This document shows positions 1 through 8,792 of a stretch of 37,719 nt of DNA, in pieces. Position 1 is the stretch's first letter. Each line of letters starts with the position of its first letter. A program made the translations under genes and the position numbers. Under the pieces are notes generated by a model, which worked only from the letters and a program-made list of their open reading frames with translations, was not told the DNA's origin and did not search any database. Source of the DNA: Planctomycetota bacterium (GTDB taxonomy: Bacteria > Planctomycetota > Planctomycetia > Pirellulales > Pirellulaceae). The stretch lies in NCBI GenBank assembly GCA_018970165.1, contig JAGWWZ010000027.1, forward strand, positions 1 to 37,719, written 5' to 3'.

Positions 1-1017
1 TGGAGTCTCGTCACGATCGCTACGGGATTGTCGGTGTCTGCTGTGATGTTGCTCGCAATGCGAGCCGCGATGGGGATCTCCGAAGCCCTCTTCATGCCTG
101 CTGCCATTGCATGGACCACCGCAGGCACTCCAGAGAAACGGCGATCGAGGGCCGTCGCAGGACTGACCACTGCCCAGGTCGCCGGAGTCGTCGGAGGTTC
201 ATCGTTCGGTGGTTGGATGGCGGACAGAGGCCAATGGCGTTGGGCATTTATTGTGCTGGGCATTGTAGGCTTGATCTATGCGATTCCCTTCGCATGGTAT
301 CTCGCGAAAAGCTCACGACAAAAAGCTGAGGAGTCTGTGGCTCCGGTGCAAACACGTAGTGATGTTTCAGGCACGGGACTGCAGGCGATCGGTGGGCTGT
401 TTCGCGTTCCAACGTTCTGCATGCTATGCGTTATTTTCCCATTGTTCGTCTTTGGACTATGGATGATCTACAGCTGGCTTGCCAGCTACATGCAGGAGAA
501 ATTTGAGCTTAGTCTGTCCCAGGCGGGTTTGGCATCGACTCTTTATCTGCAACTGGCAACACTCATCGGTCTGTTTGTCGGCGGTTTTATTGCCGATCGA
601 TGGCGTGCTCGCTATCGAGCTGGCCGCATGCTGGTTTTGCTCGTCAGTCTTGTCGTGTGCGCGCCGTTGTTGCTCAGCATGGGCCGAACAGATAACTTGG
701 ACACACTCAAAGTCTTGTTGTTAGGTTATGGGTTCTTCAGCGGATGGATGATGGGGAATATTTTTCCTGCAGCCTTTGATGTGGTCCCCGCGGCCTCGCG
801 AGGATCCGTCGTCGGCATATTGAATCTGTTCGGAGCCCTCCTCTCAGGCTTTGCTCCACTAGCTGTGGGAACTTGGAAAGAGTCGATTGGATTCTCCGGG
901 ATGCTCAACGTCGCAGCCGTTGCTTATGCAGTCGCTGCATTGTCGCTGGTATTCACACTGTTCACTTTCTTCAATAAAGATTGGCAGCGTTATGACGCGA
1001 CGAGTGCTTCTGGCTGA
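1..1017 (+). CDS. MFS transporter, 5' end cut by window edge
   Basis: The reading frame is open from base 1 and ends at the TGA at 1015-1017, so the true start lies outside the window; 338 residues are visible. The protein is a chain of hydrophobic helices with short basic loops, typical of the major facilitator superfamily. A loop carrying GGWMADRGQWRW resembles the loop 4-5 region of anion:cation-symporter-like members, and GGFIADRWRARYR in the second half is the repeated MFS motif A (G-x3-D-R-x-G-R-like). It should be an inner-membrane permease, probably for a small organic acid or related metabolite. Its last 26 bases overlap the M81 hydrolase gene at 992, so the two are almost certainly co-transcribed, which suggests it imports the substrate of the downstream enzymes. 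The substrate itself cannot be read from the sequence. Confidence 0.9.
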   Translation, partial: WSLVTIATGLSVSAVMLLAMRAAMGISEALFMPAAIAWTTAGTPEKRRSRAVAGLTTAQVAGVVGGSSFGGWMADRGQWRWAFIVLGIVGLIYAIPFAWYLAKSSRQKAEESVAPVQTRSDVSGTGLQAIGGLFRVPTFCMLCVIFPLFVFGLWMIYSWLASYMQEKFELSLSQAGLASTLYLQLATLIGLFVGGFIADRWRARYRAGRMLVLLVSLVVCAPLLLSMGRTDNLDTLKVLLLGYGFFSGWMMGNIFPAAFDVVPAASRGSVVGILNLFGALLSGFAPLAVGTWKESIGFSGMLNVAAVAYAVAALSLVFTLFTFFNKDWQRYDATSASG

Positions 1018-2506
1018 GTGCAAACAGGAAGTCTCAACCTTTAATCCGAACCTAAGTCGGTTGGCGGACTTTGGTATTCGAACAGGCCAGGCGTTCCTCG
1101 ACTACCACCGCACGGTTCGCAACGAGGTTGGCGGCGCGCTGTCTGTCTTGGAATCGGAGCCATCGATCGAGTTGGTACCTACCTATAGCGCGTTCTTCAT
1201 CACCTCAGGCGGGACCCTCGCCCAAACGGATTGGGAGACGATCGCTCGCGATTTTCTCGATGGTATTCGCAACGCTCGAGACTCCGGAGCAATCGATGGG
1301 ATCTATTTCTGCATGCACGGTGCCATGTGCGCCCAGAACGAGTTCGACCCCGAAGGATTTCTCCTGGAACAAACCAGGCAAATCCTCGGCGAAGAGGTCC
1401 CCATCGTGGTCTCCCTCGACCTGCACGGAATCGCGACTCGCAAAATGTTTCGTCACTCGGATGCGATCGTCGCGTATCACACCTATCCGCACGTCGACTT
1501 TTACGAAACTGGTGTCCGGGCCGCTCGGCTATTGCTGAATATCATGCATCGGCGAGTTCGTCCGGTGACCGCTCGTGTCCCGATACCCGCCTTGGTGCGA
1601 GGAGATGAGTTAATCACCGAAACAGGACTCTTTGGACGCTGTATTCAACAAGCCAAAGAGATTGAGCAGGGACCGCGCGGATTGTCGGCTGGAATGTTTA
1701 TCGGCAACCCATTTACCGATGTGCCGGAATTGGGAACTTACAGCTTTGTTGTGACCGATAATGATGAAGCGTTGGCACGCACTGCCGCTGTCGAAATTGC
1801 GAGACAGTTCTGGGGCTATCATGAACACATGCAGGTTCCGCTGATCTCGCTTCACGAGATGCAGGAGACGGTCATGAGGTTGCCCAAGTCGGGAACGATC
1901 GCGTTGGTCGATGCCGCCGACGCGACTAGTTCCGGTGCATCGGGAGACAGCAACGCAGTCCTGAAGGCCTTGATGCAATGCGGTTATTCAGGATGCACGC
2001 TGATTCCGATTGTCGATCGCCCTGCAGTCGATATCGCAATGCGTGCAGGGATCGGGGCGGAAGTAACCGTATCGCTCGGAGGAACTCTCGATCCGACTCG
2101 ATTCGAACCGATCGAAATCCGGGCTCGCGTCAAGTCAATAAGCGATGGCGTGTTTCGGAGCGAATCCTTCGGCGAATTGTGGAACTCGGGACCCACTGCC
2201 GTACTCCAGTCGGGCACCTTTACGATCGTTGCGGGGAGCCGCGCGGTGAATCTCTACGACCGATCGTTCTTCTACGCCAACGGCCAGAACCCGAAGAATT
2301 TTGATGCGGTCGTAGTCAAATCACCCCATTGCCAACATTCTATGTATGCTGCCTGGTGCAGCCACATGTTGTTGATCGATGCTCCGGGATCGTCGAGCGC
2401 CAATGTGAGCATGCTCGGCCATCGACGATGCCAACGACCGATTTTCCCCTTGGATGATATCCAGGATTACGAGCCGACGGTGGAAATCTACCGGCGGAAG
2501 CCATAG
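992..2506 (+). CDS. M81 family metallopeptidase (MlrC / DUF1485-type hydrolase)
   Basis: The 504-residue protein, read from ATG 992, matches the MlrC family, named after the enzyme that cleaves linearised microcystin; most members act on unknown amide or peptide-like substrates. It starts with RRVLLAECKQEVSTFNP, the usual family opening. Conserved potential zinc or catalytic residues are visible: E13, H109 in CMHGAM, D143 and H145 in DLHG, and H163/H167 in HTYPHVD. The C-terminal domain begins near residue 300 and carries the DAADATSSGASGDSNA segment typical of the family. Length is normal. An in-frame extension upstream to 887 exists, but it lies inside the MFS gene and has no family resemblance. 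The start overlaps the MFS stop by 26 bases. No signal peptide is seen, so it is probably cytoplasmic. The actual substrate is unknown and a microcystin role should not be assumed. Confidence 0.9.
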   Translation: MTRRVLLAECKQEVSTFNPNLSRLADFGIRTGQAFLDYHRTVRNEVGGALSVLESEPSIELVPTYSAFFITSGGTLAQTDWETIARDFLDGIRNARDSGAIDGIYFCMHGAMCAQNEFDPEGFLLEQTRQILGEEVPIVVSLDLHGIATRKMFRHSDAIVAYHTYPHVDFYETGVRAARLLLNIMHRRVRPVTARVPIPALVRGDELITETGLFGRCIQQAKEIEQGPRGLSAGMFIGNPFTDVPELGTYSFVVTDNDEALARTAAVEIARQFWGYHEHMQVPLISLHEMQETVMRLPKSGTIALVDAADATSSGASGDSNAVLKALMQCGYSGCTLIPIVDRPAVDIAMRAGIGAEVTVSLGGTLDPTRFEPIEIRARVKSISDGVFRSESFGELWNSGPTAVLQSGTFTIVAGSRAVNLYDRSFFYANGQNPKNFDAVVVKSPHCQHSMYAAWCSHMLLIDAPGSSSANVSMLGHRRCQRPIFPLDDIQDYEPTVEIYRRKP

Positions 2507-2535
2507 CTCTGTTACTCGAGAAACTATCGAACACG

Positions 2536-3672
2536 ATGAAGATTACCAAGATTGCTTGTGCAGGTTTACGAGGTGCAACTCCGGAGGGTGGTTGGAGCAA
2601 TGAGATTCAACCCGAAGATTGCGTCCACACCTTGGTCGCCGTCCATACCGATTCTGGGCGTATCGGACTGGGTAGTGTCTTTACGAACGACGGCCTGGTT
2701 CGAGCAGCCTTGGAAGTCCTTCGGCCATTGTTTCTTGGCGAGAATGCGCTCGAACCGGAGCGAGTGAGCGAAAAGCTTCATCAGCACATGTTTTGGTTGG
2801 GGCGAGGAGGTTCCATCACCCATGCCATCAGTGGTATCGATATCGCGCTATGGGATCTGTTGGGTCAGGAATCGGGTCATCCGGTCGGTCGACTGCTCGG
2901 AGGCAGATACATCGATCGTGTTCAACCCTATGCCTCGCTACTGATGGAAGAGCCAGCGAAGATGAAGGAGAGCCTGTTAGCCGTTAAGCAACAAGGCTTT
3001 CGCGCATTCAAGATCGGATGGGGACCCTTCGGACGCAAGTGTGCCAAGACCGATGAGGCAATCGTATCGGCGGCCCGCGATGCGATCGGGGAGGATTGTC
3101 ATCTCATGGTCGATGCCGGCGGCTCGGATGCCTACTGGTCGCGCAACTACAAATGGGCGATCCAAACTGCAAAGATGCTTGAACACTATCGAGTCACTTG
3201 GTTCGAAGAGGCATTGTCCCCAGATGCCCTCGAGGATTTCATCCGACTTCGGGAGCATTCACCGGTTCCGATTTCGGGAGGCGAGGTGCTGACCCGACGC
3301 CAAAGCTTTCTTCCTTGGCTGTCGCAACGAGCCTTCGACATCATTCAGCCCGATGTCACCAAGGTTGGAGGTTTGAGCGAAGAGCGACGGATCGCTTGGA
3401 TGGCGCAAGATTACGGGGTCGACTTCGTTCCGCACGGATGGAACACCGCAATCGGATTGGCTGCCGATTTGCATTTAGCATCGGCCATACCCAACACGAG
3501 ATTCGTCGAGTACCTGACCGGTTCCCCCTTTATCGATGAGTTGGTCGAGGAACCATGGCGATTGGATCAACAAGGATACTTGCAGATCCCTGATCGACCC
3601 GGGCTGGGTGTTACACTCAACCTCGATGCAGTGGCCAAATACACGGGCAGCCTGGATTGGCTCCGAGGATAG
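2536..3672 (+). CDS. Enolase-superfamily (mandelate racemase/muconate lactonizing) enzyme
   Basis: This 378-residue protein has the two-domain layout of the mandelate-racemase subgroup: an alpha/beta capping domain (about 1-120) and a TIM-like barrel. The metal triad is visible as D193 (MVDAGG), E224/E225 (WFEEAL) and E250 (SGGE). A catalytic Asp-His dyad is supported by D273 (QPDVTKVGG) and H300 (PHGWN). K159 in FRAFKIG is the likely barrel-strand-2 lysine, but a classical KxK pair is not obvious. Such enzymes abstract the alpha proton of a carboxylate and act as acid-sugar dehydratases, racemases or cycloisomerases; the substrate is not predictable here. It starts 29 bases after the M81 gene and is probably in the same operon. 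Its stop lies 7 bases from that of the convergent deacylase gene. Confidence 0.9.
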   Translation: MKITKIACAGLRGATPEGGWSNEIQPEDCVHTLVAVHTDSGRIGLGSVFTNDGLVRAALEVLRPLFLGENALEPERVSEKLHQHMFWLGRGGSITHAISGIDIALWDLLGQESGHPVGRLLGGRYIDRVQPYASLLMEEPAKMKESLLAVKQQGFRAFKIGWGPFGRKCAKTDEAIVSAARDAIGEDCHLMVDAGGSDAYWSRNYKWAIQTAKMLEHYRVTWFEEALSPDALEDFIRLREHSPVPISGGEVLTRRQSFLPWLSQRAFDIIQPDVTKVGGLSEERRIAWMAQDYGVDFVPHGWNTAIGLAADLHLASAIPNTRFVEYLTGSPFIDELVEEPWRLDQQGYLQIPDRPGLGVTLNLDAVAKYTGSLDWLRG

Positions 3673-3679
3673 TCTTTTG

Positions 3680-4702
3680 CTACGGCAGATCCATCACGGT
3701 GTCGGCGCGGACTTCTTCTCCAATGACAGCGATGCAATCTCCTTGGTGAGTTCTGCAGGGAGTACGCGCAGCGATCAAGTAACCTTGCTTGGGCGAAGTG
3801 ATGACGTGCGGATGGCGATCGGGTCGCTCTAAAAAATGAATGTAACCTACAGGTTGGTCGGCGCTCACGCGGGCCCCTAGATCGACACAGACTTCGAAGA
3901 TTCCGGATTCGGGTGCAAGAAGATAGTTCCGAGCGTCCAGGGCTTGCGTGATCACCGACGGGGGTAGGCCCACCGCGTCTCGCGTTTGAGCCTTGCCTGA
4001 CAGAACCCCGAGATGCCTTAGGACATTCTGCAGACCATCGTATGCGATCCGGTGCACCGAAGCAGAAACCCCTTCGCCTCCTCCAAGTTCGGTGGTGATG
4101 ACGGTCTTGCCTTGGCTCTCCGCCTCGACCGGCAGCAATCCTGTGCCTGCAATGTCGGTGTACAAAAAACAGAAGTCGGTATTCCAAGCCAGCATCGCTT
4201 GGAGCATTGCGCGTCGCTGCTCGCGATTGGGAACGACGTGCATGTGGGAGCAGGGGACAAACTCCATGCTCCTACCACCCGAATGAATATCGATTACCGC
4301 ATCGGAGATTGGAAATAGATGGTGGGTCAAATAGTGAGCGATTTGACTGGTTACCGATCCCTCGGCATCGCCAGGAAAGGCGCGATTCAAATTCATGCCA
4401 TCGATTGGCGATAGACGGGTTGCTGCTTGCGCCGCCGGAAAATTCAACGCTGGAATCAGGATCAATCGCCCTTGGACCGAATCCTCGGATAAAGCCCGTG
4501 CGAGCTTCATGATCGCGACCTGCCCTTGGTATTCATCGCCATGATTGCCGCCGAGCACCAAAACCGTTGGCCCATGGCCTCTCGCGATCACTGTGATCGG
4601 GATCATGATATTGGCCCAGCCTGCCAAATTATGCGAATAGGGAACTCGCAAAAAACCTTGTTGCTTGCCGGTGCGAGTCAGGTCGATATCGGTTCGAATC
4701 AT
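3680..4702 (-). CDS. Succinylglutamate desuccinylase/aspartoacylase family zinc deacylase (DoeB-like)
   Basis: The 340-residue protein is a cytosolic M14-like zinc hydrolase of the aspartoacylase/AstE family. Zinc ligands are clear: H54 and E57 in GGNHGDEYQG, and H140 in DIHSGG; E205 in ITTELGGG is the likely catalytic glutamate. The N-terminal stretch (GFLRVPYSHNLAGWANIMIP) resembles DoeB, the N-acetyl-diaminobutyrate deacetylase of ectoine breakdown, so removal of an N-acyl group from an amino acid is the best guess. No other ectoine genes are present, so the DoeB name is not assigned. The C-terminal 80 residues form the small beta domain common to the family. It converges with the enolase-type gene with only 7 bases between stops and no hairpin, so it is transcribed separately but may serve the same pathway. 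Confidence 0.85.
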   Translation of the reverse strand: MIRTDIDLTRTGKQQGFLRVPYSHNLAGWANIMIPITVIARGHGPTVLVLGGNHGDEYQGQVAIMKLARALSEDSVQGRLILIPALNFPAAQAATRLSPIDGMNLNRAFPGDAEGSVTSQIAHYLTHHLFPISDAVIDIHSGGRSMEFVPCSHMHVVPNREQRRAMLQAMLAWNTDFCFLYTDIAGTGLLPVEAESQGKTVITTELGGGEGVSASVHRIAYDGLQNVLRHLGVLSGKAQTRDAVGLPPSVITQALDARNYLLAPESGIFEVCVDLGARVSADQPVGYIHFLERPDRHPHVITSPKQGYLIAARTPCRTHQGDCIAVIGEEVRADTVMDLP

Positions 4703-4829
4703 GTTTCTGTTTATCCGTTCACCACAATTATCCGGTCACTAAAAAGACAAGGGAGCATTTCTGGCAACCGCCCTTTACGGATACTCAAGCTCGTCTGTCA
4801 CGGAACGAATGCCCGGTCGCAACACAGGA
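4703..4829. other. Intergenic region between deacylase and pheT
   Basis: This 127-base gap holds the upstream region of the minus-strand deacylase gene and the downstream region of pheT, which is also on the minus strand. No convincing terminator hairpin with a T run, no tRNA and no open frame with family resemblance was seen. Confidence 0.5.
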
Positions 4830-6881
4830 TCAGCTGGCCAGCAGCCTTGCCCCTAGTTTGCTCTCGCATGCCGCGAGCACACTTGCAATGACTTCATCTG
4901 CCTGCTGGCTCTTGAGCGTTTCGCGATCGCTCTGGAGCACCAGGCTCAACAGCATCCGTTTTTTCCCAGCACCGTCTTTTTGCGGATCCCGATAGATCTC
5001 TTGAAACCGAATATCGACACACAGTGGGCCTGCCGATGCAGCGATGGTGTCTCGCAGCGATTTCCAAAGGAGCGACTCATCCACGACGAGATTCAAGTCT
5101 CGTTGAATGGCCGGATAAGGAACGACGCCTGCGACGCGCGGCACCAGTCGTGCGTGCTGCAACAGGACATCCAGGTTCATCTCACCGATTGCCGCTTCGC
5201 CATCGAGTTTGTTCGATTGAGCCAACGACTTCGACAACGCTCCCACCCAGCCCAACATGTGCCCCGACACCGTCCATGCGATCCCGCTACCGGGCTCAAG
5301 AAAATCCCACGAGACCTCCGACTCCAACCACTGGAGATCCGAACGAATCTCCCCCCATGTACGTTGAACGATCTCCTCCATGACTCCTCGCACCACGCGA
5401 ATATCACTCTCCGCGATCATCCCGAGATGGACTTGTTCGTGAGGAAGAGCGCTGCCGCGGGGAAGATAGACACTGGCGATTTCAAACAAACGAACATCGC
5501 GATTGGACTGGGATTGGTTATGGAGTCTCGCGGCGATCAAACTCGGCAAGAGCGAACGACGAAGGACATTGGCTCCTTCGAGTAGCGGAGTCATCGTAGT
5601 GAGCGCATCCTCATTGGACCACGGTGAGATCCGATCGATGCCAGTCTTGCCTATCAAACTCGGAGTGAGCGATTCATCAAAGCCGGCAGCACATGCAACT
5701 TGACGCACCGTCCCGAACACGATGTCCTTGGGGCGACGCATCGAAGCCACCATGGGGACCATGGCATTTTCGGGAATGCGATCATAGCCATAAACGCGAG
5801 CGATCTCTTCGATCAAATCGATCTCCCGCGTGAGATCTTGTCGGAAGGTCGGAGGCAACACCCTTGCTTCCCCCGATCCCAAGGATTTACTCGAATCGGA
5901 CACATGTTCCACTCGGCATCCAAGGCGATCGAGGATCGAGAGACTCTTTTCCCAGGGCACATCGATCCCAAGAACACGTGCAACTTGCGATTGCCGAACG
6001 GTGCATTCGGGCATGCGATGTTCGGCTGGATCGGAATCAAGGCAACCTTCGAGCAACTCGCCCCCTGCGGTTGCCAGAATCAGTTCGCAGCAGCGACGCG
6101 ATGCCCAATCCACTTGATTGGGATCGATCCTGCGCTCAAAGCGATGGGACGATGGGGAGTGCAGCTTTAACTTGCGGGCCGTTCTACGAATCGAGATTGG
6201 AACGAACGATGCTGACTCGATCAGCAGATCGCGGGTGGTGTCTGCGACTTCGCTGTCGACGCCACCCATCACGCCCCCGAGCGCCAACGGTCGCTCGGCA
6301 TCCGCGATCACTACCATGCGAGGATCGAGAATGTAGGTACGATGATCGATCGCTACGAAGTTTTCTTTTTCGATCGCGGGACGAACAACGATCTTTCCCC
6401 CCCGGATCCGGGCCAAGTCGAACGCGTGAAGTGGTTGTCCGCATTCCATCATCACGTAATTGGTGGCATCGACAACGTTATTGATCGGCTTGACTCCAAT
6501 GGCCCGCAATCGTTTTGCCATCCATTCCGGACTGGGGCCGATCTTCACGCCTCGGATAATACGGGCCGTGTAGCGAGGACAAGCATCGTTGAAGTGATTC
6601 TCGACTCGAAACATCGACTCAATGCTGGTCGAGCCGCATCGCACTTTAGCTTCAGGAATGATCAATGGCAGTTCGCATAGCACCGCTGCCTCCCGCGCAA
6701 CACCGATATGCCCGAGGCAGTCTGCGCGATTGCTGGTCACTTCCAAATCGATGACCGCATCCCCTTCGACCCACTGAGTGCTCTCGTGGTTGAGTCCCGA
6801 CATCGCCCATAGGGAGGCCATCGCCTCTGCCGAGCGATCGATCTTTACATAGTCTGCGAGCCAATCCCAGGAAACCAACAT
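4830..6881 (-). CDS. pheT: Phenylalanine--tRNA ligase beta subunit, short form without tRNA-binding OB domain
   Basis: PheT pairs with PheS as an alpha2beta2 enzyme that charges tRNA-Phe. The start at ATG 6881 gives MLVSWDWLADYVKI, the normal PheT opening; in-frame codons further upstream run into pheS and are not PheT-like. The protein has 683 residues, whereas most bacterial PheT have about 790. The N-terminal block passes directly from SGLNHESTQWVEG to VIDLEVTSNRADCLG (residues 43-57), skipping the EMAP/OB-type tRNA-binding domain that normally lies between these motifs. The B3/B4 editing domain (about 90-250, with NNVVDATNYVMMECGQPLHAFD), B5, the catalytic-like core and a C-terminal FDX-ACB anticodon domain (from PYPAIQRDLNLVVD) are present. 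The gene starts 17 bases after pheS. The absence is clean, with no frameshift. Confidence 0.95.
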   Translation of the reverse strand: MLVSWDWLADYVKIDRSAEAMASLWAMSGLNHESTQWVEGDAVIDLEVTSNRADCLGHIGVAREAAVLCELPLIIPEAKVRCGSTSIESMFRVENHFNDACPRYTARIIRGVKIGPSPEWMAKRLRAIGVKPINNVVDATNYVMMECGQPLHAFDLARIRGGKIVVRPAIEKENFVAIDHRTYILDPRMVVIADAERPLALGGVMGGVDSEVADTTRDLLIESASFVPISIRRTARKLKLHSPSSHRFERRIDPNQVDWASRRCCELILATAGGELLEGCLDSDPAEHRMPECTVRQSQVARVLGIDVPWEKSLSILDRLGCRVEHVSDSSKSLGSGEARVLPPTFRQDLTREIDLIEEIARVYGYDRIPENAMVPMVASMRRPKDIVFGTVRQVACAAGFDESLTPSLIGKTGIDRISPWSNEDALTTMTPLLEGANVLRRSLLPSLIAARLHNQSQSNRDVRLFEIASVYLPRGSALPHEQVHLGMIAESDIRVVRGVMEEIVQRTWGEIRSDLQWLESEVSWDFLEPGSGIAWTVSGHMLGWVGALSKSLAQSNKLDGEAAIGEMNLDVLLQHARLVPRVAGVVPYPAIQRDLNLVVDESLLWKSLRDTIAASAGPLCVDIRFQEIYRDPQKDGAGKKRMLLSLVLQSDRETLKSQQADEVIASVLAACESKLGARLLAS

Positions 6882-6898
6882 GTGACAACTCGCCTTTG

Positions 6899-7975
6899 TT
6901 AGGTAGCGAACTGGCGCAGGAATCGAACATCGCTGCGATACAAATCGCGAATATCGGTGATTCCGAATCTCCGCATGCACAAGCGTTCTACACCGAGCCC
7001 GAACGCGAACCCAGACCATCGTTCGGAATCGATGTTCACGGCTCGAAAGACATTCGGGTCGACCATCCCGGCACCCCCGAACTCGATCCACTGATCGTTC
7101 CACCAATAGTCAACTTCGACACTCGGTTCGGTGAAGGGGAAAAAAGAGGGCCGAAATCGAACTTTCACGTCGCCGCCGAGATAGCTGGTGGCAAACAACT
7201 TGAGGACACTTTTCAATTGAGCCATCGTAACATGCTCATCGACCCACAGACCTTCCATTTGATGGAACATGGGAAAGTGGGTGGCATCGGGAGCATCGGG
7301 TCGATAAACACGTCCGAGCGAAATGATCCGCATGGGGAGTGGTTCGTTTTCCATGACCCGGATTTGGACCGTGCTGGTTTGGCTGCGGAGCAAGCGAGGT
7401 CCGCCGATTGTGCCATCATTGCTCCCGAGATTGGTCTCCATGGCATCGCGACTGGGTGATGCGGACTTCGCAGTGGCTAGATAGAAGTTATCGAGGGGGT
7501 CGCGAGCGGGATGGTCCTCGGGGATATTGAGCGCGACGAAGTTGTGCCACTCGTCCTCAATTTCCGGTCCTTCGGCAACCGTGAAACCGAGTCGACCCAT
7601 GATCTCTTTGAGGTGCTCGATCGTTTGCGTAATCGGATGAACCACACCGATGCGAGGTCGCTGTCCGGGGAGCGTTGGATCGATGCGGCTGCGAGTGGCC
7701 TTGGAGCGTCCTCCACCGCCGATTCGTTGAGACGCTTCGTCCATCAAAGCCTGCAAAGACTCACGAACTTCGTTGAATCGCTTGCCTGCAGCTGGACGAT
7801 CCTCAGGGCTGACCTCTGCCAGTCCTTTCTGGATTGTCTTGAGAGCGCCGCTTTTCGCGCCAGTGAACCGAACGCGCAACGCTTCTAAGTCTTCAGCAGA
7901 GGTTGCCGAAGACAGGAGTGCTCGAGCTTCCTCGAGCATGGCATCGAGACTGCGAACGAATGGATCGAGAGACAT
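6899..7975 (-). CDS. pheS: Phenylalanine--tRNA ligase alpha subunit
   Basis: The 358-residue protein is the catalytic alpha subunit of phenylalanyl-tRNA synthetase, a class II enzyme. An N-terminal helical hairpin (about 1-90), which contacts tRNA, precedes the catalytic core. [19 protein letters not shown] and [17 protein letters not shown] mark the start of the core. [18 protein letters not shown] is motif 2 and [18 protein letters not shown] is motif 3 with its conserved arginine region; [13 protein letters not shown] is also diagnostic. Length is close to the usual 330-350. The segment around residues 195-220 between [11 protein letters not shown] and VRVMENEP-type sequence is the usual region before the [18 protein letters not shown] block. 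It sits 17 bases after rplT and 17 bases before pheT, so all three are one transcript. Confidence 0.97.
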   Translation of the reverse strand: MSLDPFVRSLDAMLEEARALLSSATSAEDLEALRVRFTGAKSGALKTIQKGLAEVSPEDRPAAGKRFNEVRESLQALMDEASQRIGGGGRSKATRSRIDPTLPGQRPRIGVVHPITQTIEHLKEIMGRLGFTVAEGPEIEDEWHNFVALNIPEDHPARDPLDNFYLATAKSASPSRDAMETNLGSNDGTIGGPRLLRSQTSTVQIRVMENEPLPMRIISLGRVYRPDAPDATHFPMFHQMEGLWVDEHVTMAQLKSVLKLFATSYLGGDVKVRFRPSFFPFTEPSVEVDYWWNDQWIEFGGAGMVDPNVFRAVNIDSERWSGFAFGLGVERLCMRRFGITDIRDLYRSDVRFLRQFAT

Positions 7976-7992
7976 GCGCGGTTAGCCGAAGC

Positions 7993-8361
7993 CTACGCAG
8001 CCTGTTGAGCTTCGAGCGCCTTCTTGACCGCAGCAATCACCACTTCGAAGCCGGTTGGATCGTGGATCGCCATCTCCGAGAGTTGCTTTCGGTCCAGTTC
8101 GATGTTCGCCAGGGCGAGGCCTGCGATCAATTGGCTGTAGCGCAAGCCGTGCAGTCTTGCAGCGGCGTTGACGCGGATGATCCACAGTCGACGGAAGTCG
8201 CGACGACGACGACGACGGTCCCGATAGGCGAAGCGGCCTGCTCGGACCAAGTTCTCTTTCGCAGTTCGGTACAGACGGCGACGACCGCCGACGTAACCCT
8301 CAGCCCGTTGGAACATCCGCCGTTTGGCTTGACGTCGGGCCGATCCTTTTCTCGTTCTCAT
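7993..8361 (-). CDS. rplT: 50S ribosomal protein L20
   Basis: This 122-residue, strongly basic protein is ribosomal protein L20, which binds 23S rRNA early in assembly of the large subunit. It begins MRTRKGSARRQAKRRMF and continues with AEGYVGGRRRLYRTAKENL, followed by the arginine-rich RDRRRRRRDFRRLWIIRVNA block, all typical of L20. The C-terminal globular half (LRYSQLIAGLALANIELDRK) is also conserved. It lies between rpmI and pheS, as in the classical infC-rpmI-rplT-pheST order. In other bacteria L20 represses this operon by binding its mRNA; the 129 bases between rpmI and rplT contain a weak hairpin, but no known L20 site was recognised. Confidence 0.97.
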   Translation of the reverse strand: MRTRKGSARRQAKRRMFQRAEGYVGGRRRLYRTAKENLVRAGRFAYRDRRRRRRDFRRLWIIRVNAAARLHGLRYSQLIAGLALANIELDRKQLSEMAIHDPTGFEVVIAAVKKALEAQQAA

Positions 8362-8458
8362 GATTCTTCGATCATTGAAATGGAGCGTCTCAGGTCATCG
8401 CGAGGGCCGCCCGAAGGCAGCGGATTCGACTGGCAAACAAAAGTCCGGTCGCGATCGT

Positions 8459-8485
8459 TGTTACCCAAACGCCTGGTACGGTAAC
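8459..8485. repeat. Inverted repeat between rpmI and rplT
   Basis: GTTACC at 8459-8464 pairs with GGTAAC at 8480-8485 around a 15-base loop, in the 129-base gap between rpmI and rplT. It could form a weak hairpin in the operon mRNA. A role in L20 autoregulation is only a guess, and such a short stem may be chance. Confidence 0.25.
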
Positions 8486-8490
8486 GCCAG

Positions 8491-8694
8491 TCAGTAACTG
8501 TTTCCATGGAGCGCATCGACGATGGCTCGGGTGTAGTTGGGTTCGAGAACCCGTGTTCCTCGCAGTTTGCGAATCTTCTTAGCTGACTTGGAAATGGCCA
8601 AGTGGCTCGTGCCGCACTTTCGGTGCTTGACCTTGCCTGTTGCGGTCACTCGGAAACGTTTCTTGGTCGATTTGTGGGTTTTTTGCTTGGTCAT
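8491..8694 (-). CDS. rpmI: 50S ribosomal protein L35
   Basis: The 67-residue protein is L35, a small basic component of the 50S subunit. MTKQKTHKSTKKRFRVTATGKVK is the standard L35 opening (shown here in part as KTHKSTKKRFRVTATGKVK), followed by HRKCGTSHLAISKSAKKIR and a C-terminal basic helix. It is the first gene of the minus-strand operon; infC, which usually precedes it, is not here, and the next gene upstream is an unrelated exporter. The start is ATG 8694. A sigma70-like promoter with 17-base spacing lies about 50 bases upstream. Confidence 0.96.
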   Translation of the reverse strand: MTKQKTHKSTKKRFRVTATGKVKHRKCGTSHLAISKSAKKIRKLRGTRVLEPNYTRAIVDALHGNSY

Positions 8695-8744
8695 AACGAG
8701 ATCGCCATTGGCTCGCTGCTTGGGAACTGTATCGAGGGCTCAAA

Positions 8745-8773
8745 AGTGTAGCGGCAAGTCCCAGAGTATCCAA
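8745..8773 (-). promoter_or_regulatory. Candidate sigma70 promoter of rpmI-rplT-pheST
   Basis: Read on the minus strand, TTGGAT (8773-8768), a 17-base spacer and TACACT (8750-8745) stand about 50 bases before the rpmI start. The -10 matches four of six consensus bases and the -35 only three, so this is a plausible but weak call, supported mainly by position and exact spacing. Confidence 0.35.
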
Positions 8774-8792
8774 GGGGAAAAACGGTCAGCTT

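Noticed and set aside
992-2506. Microcystin degradation by MlrC
   Set aside because: mlrA, mlrB and mlrD are not in the window and M81 proteins are widespread in organisms that do not degrade microcystin.
3680-4702. Ectoine degradation (doeB) assignment
   Set aside because: The protein is DoeB-like, but no doeA, doeC, doeD or ectoine transporter is present, so only the family name is supported.
4833-4842. GCTGGCCAGC palindrome at the end of pheT as a terminator
   Set aside because: It lies in coding sequence, has no loop or T run, and is a short self-complementary word likely to arise by chance.
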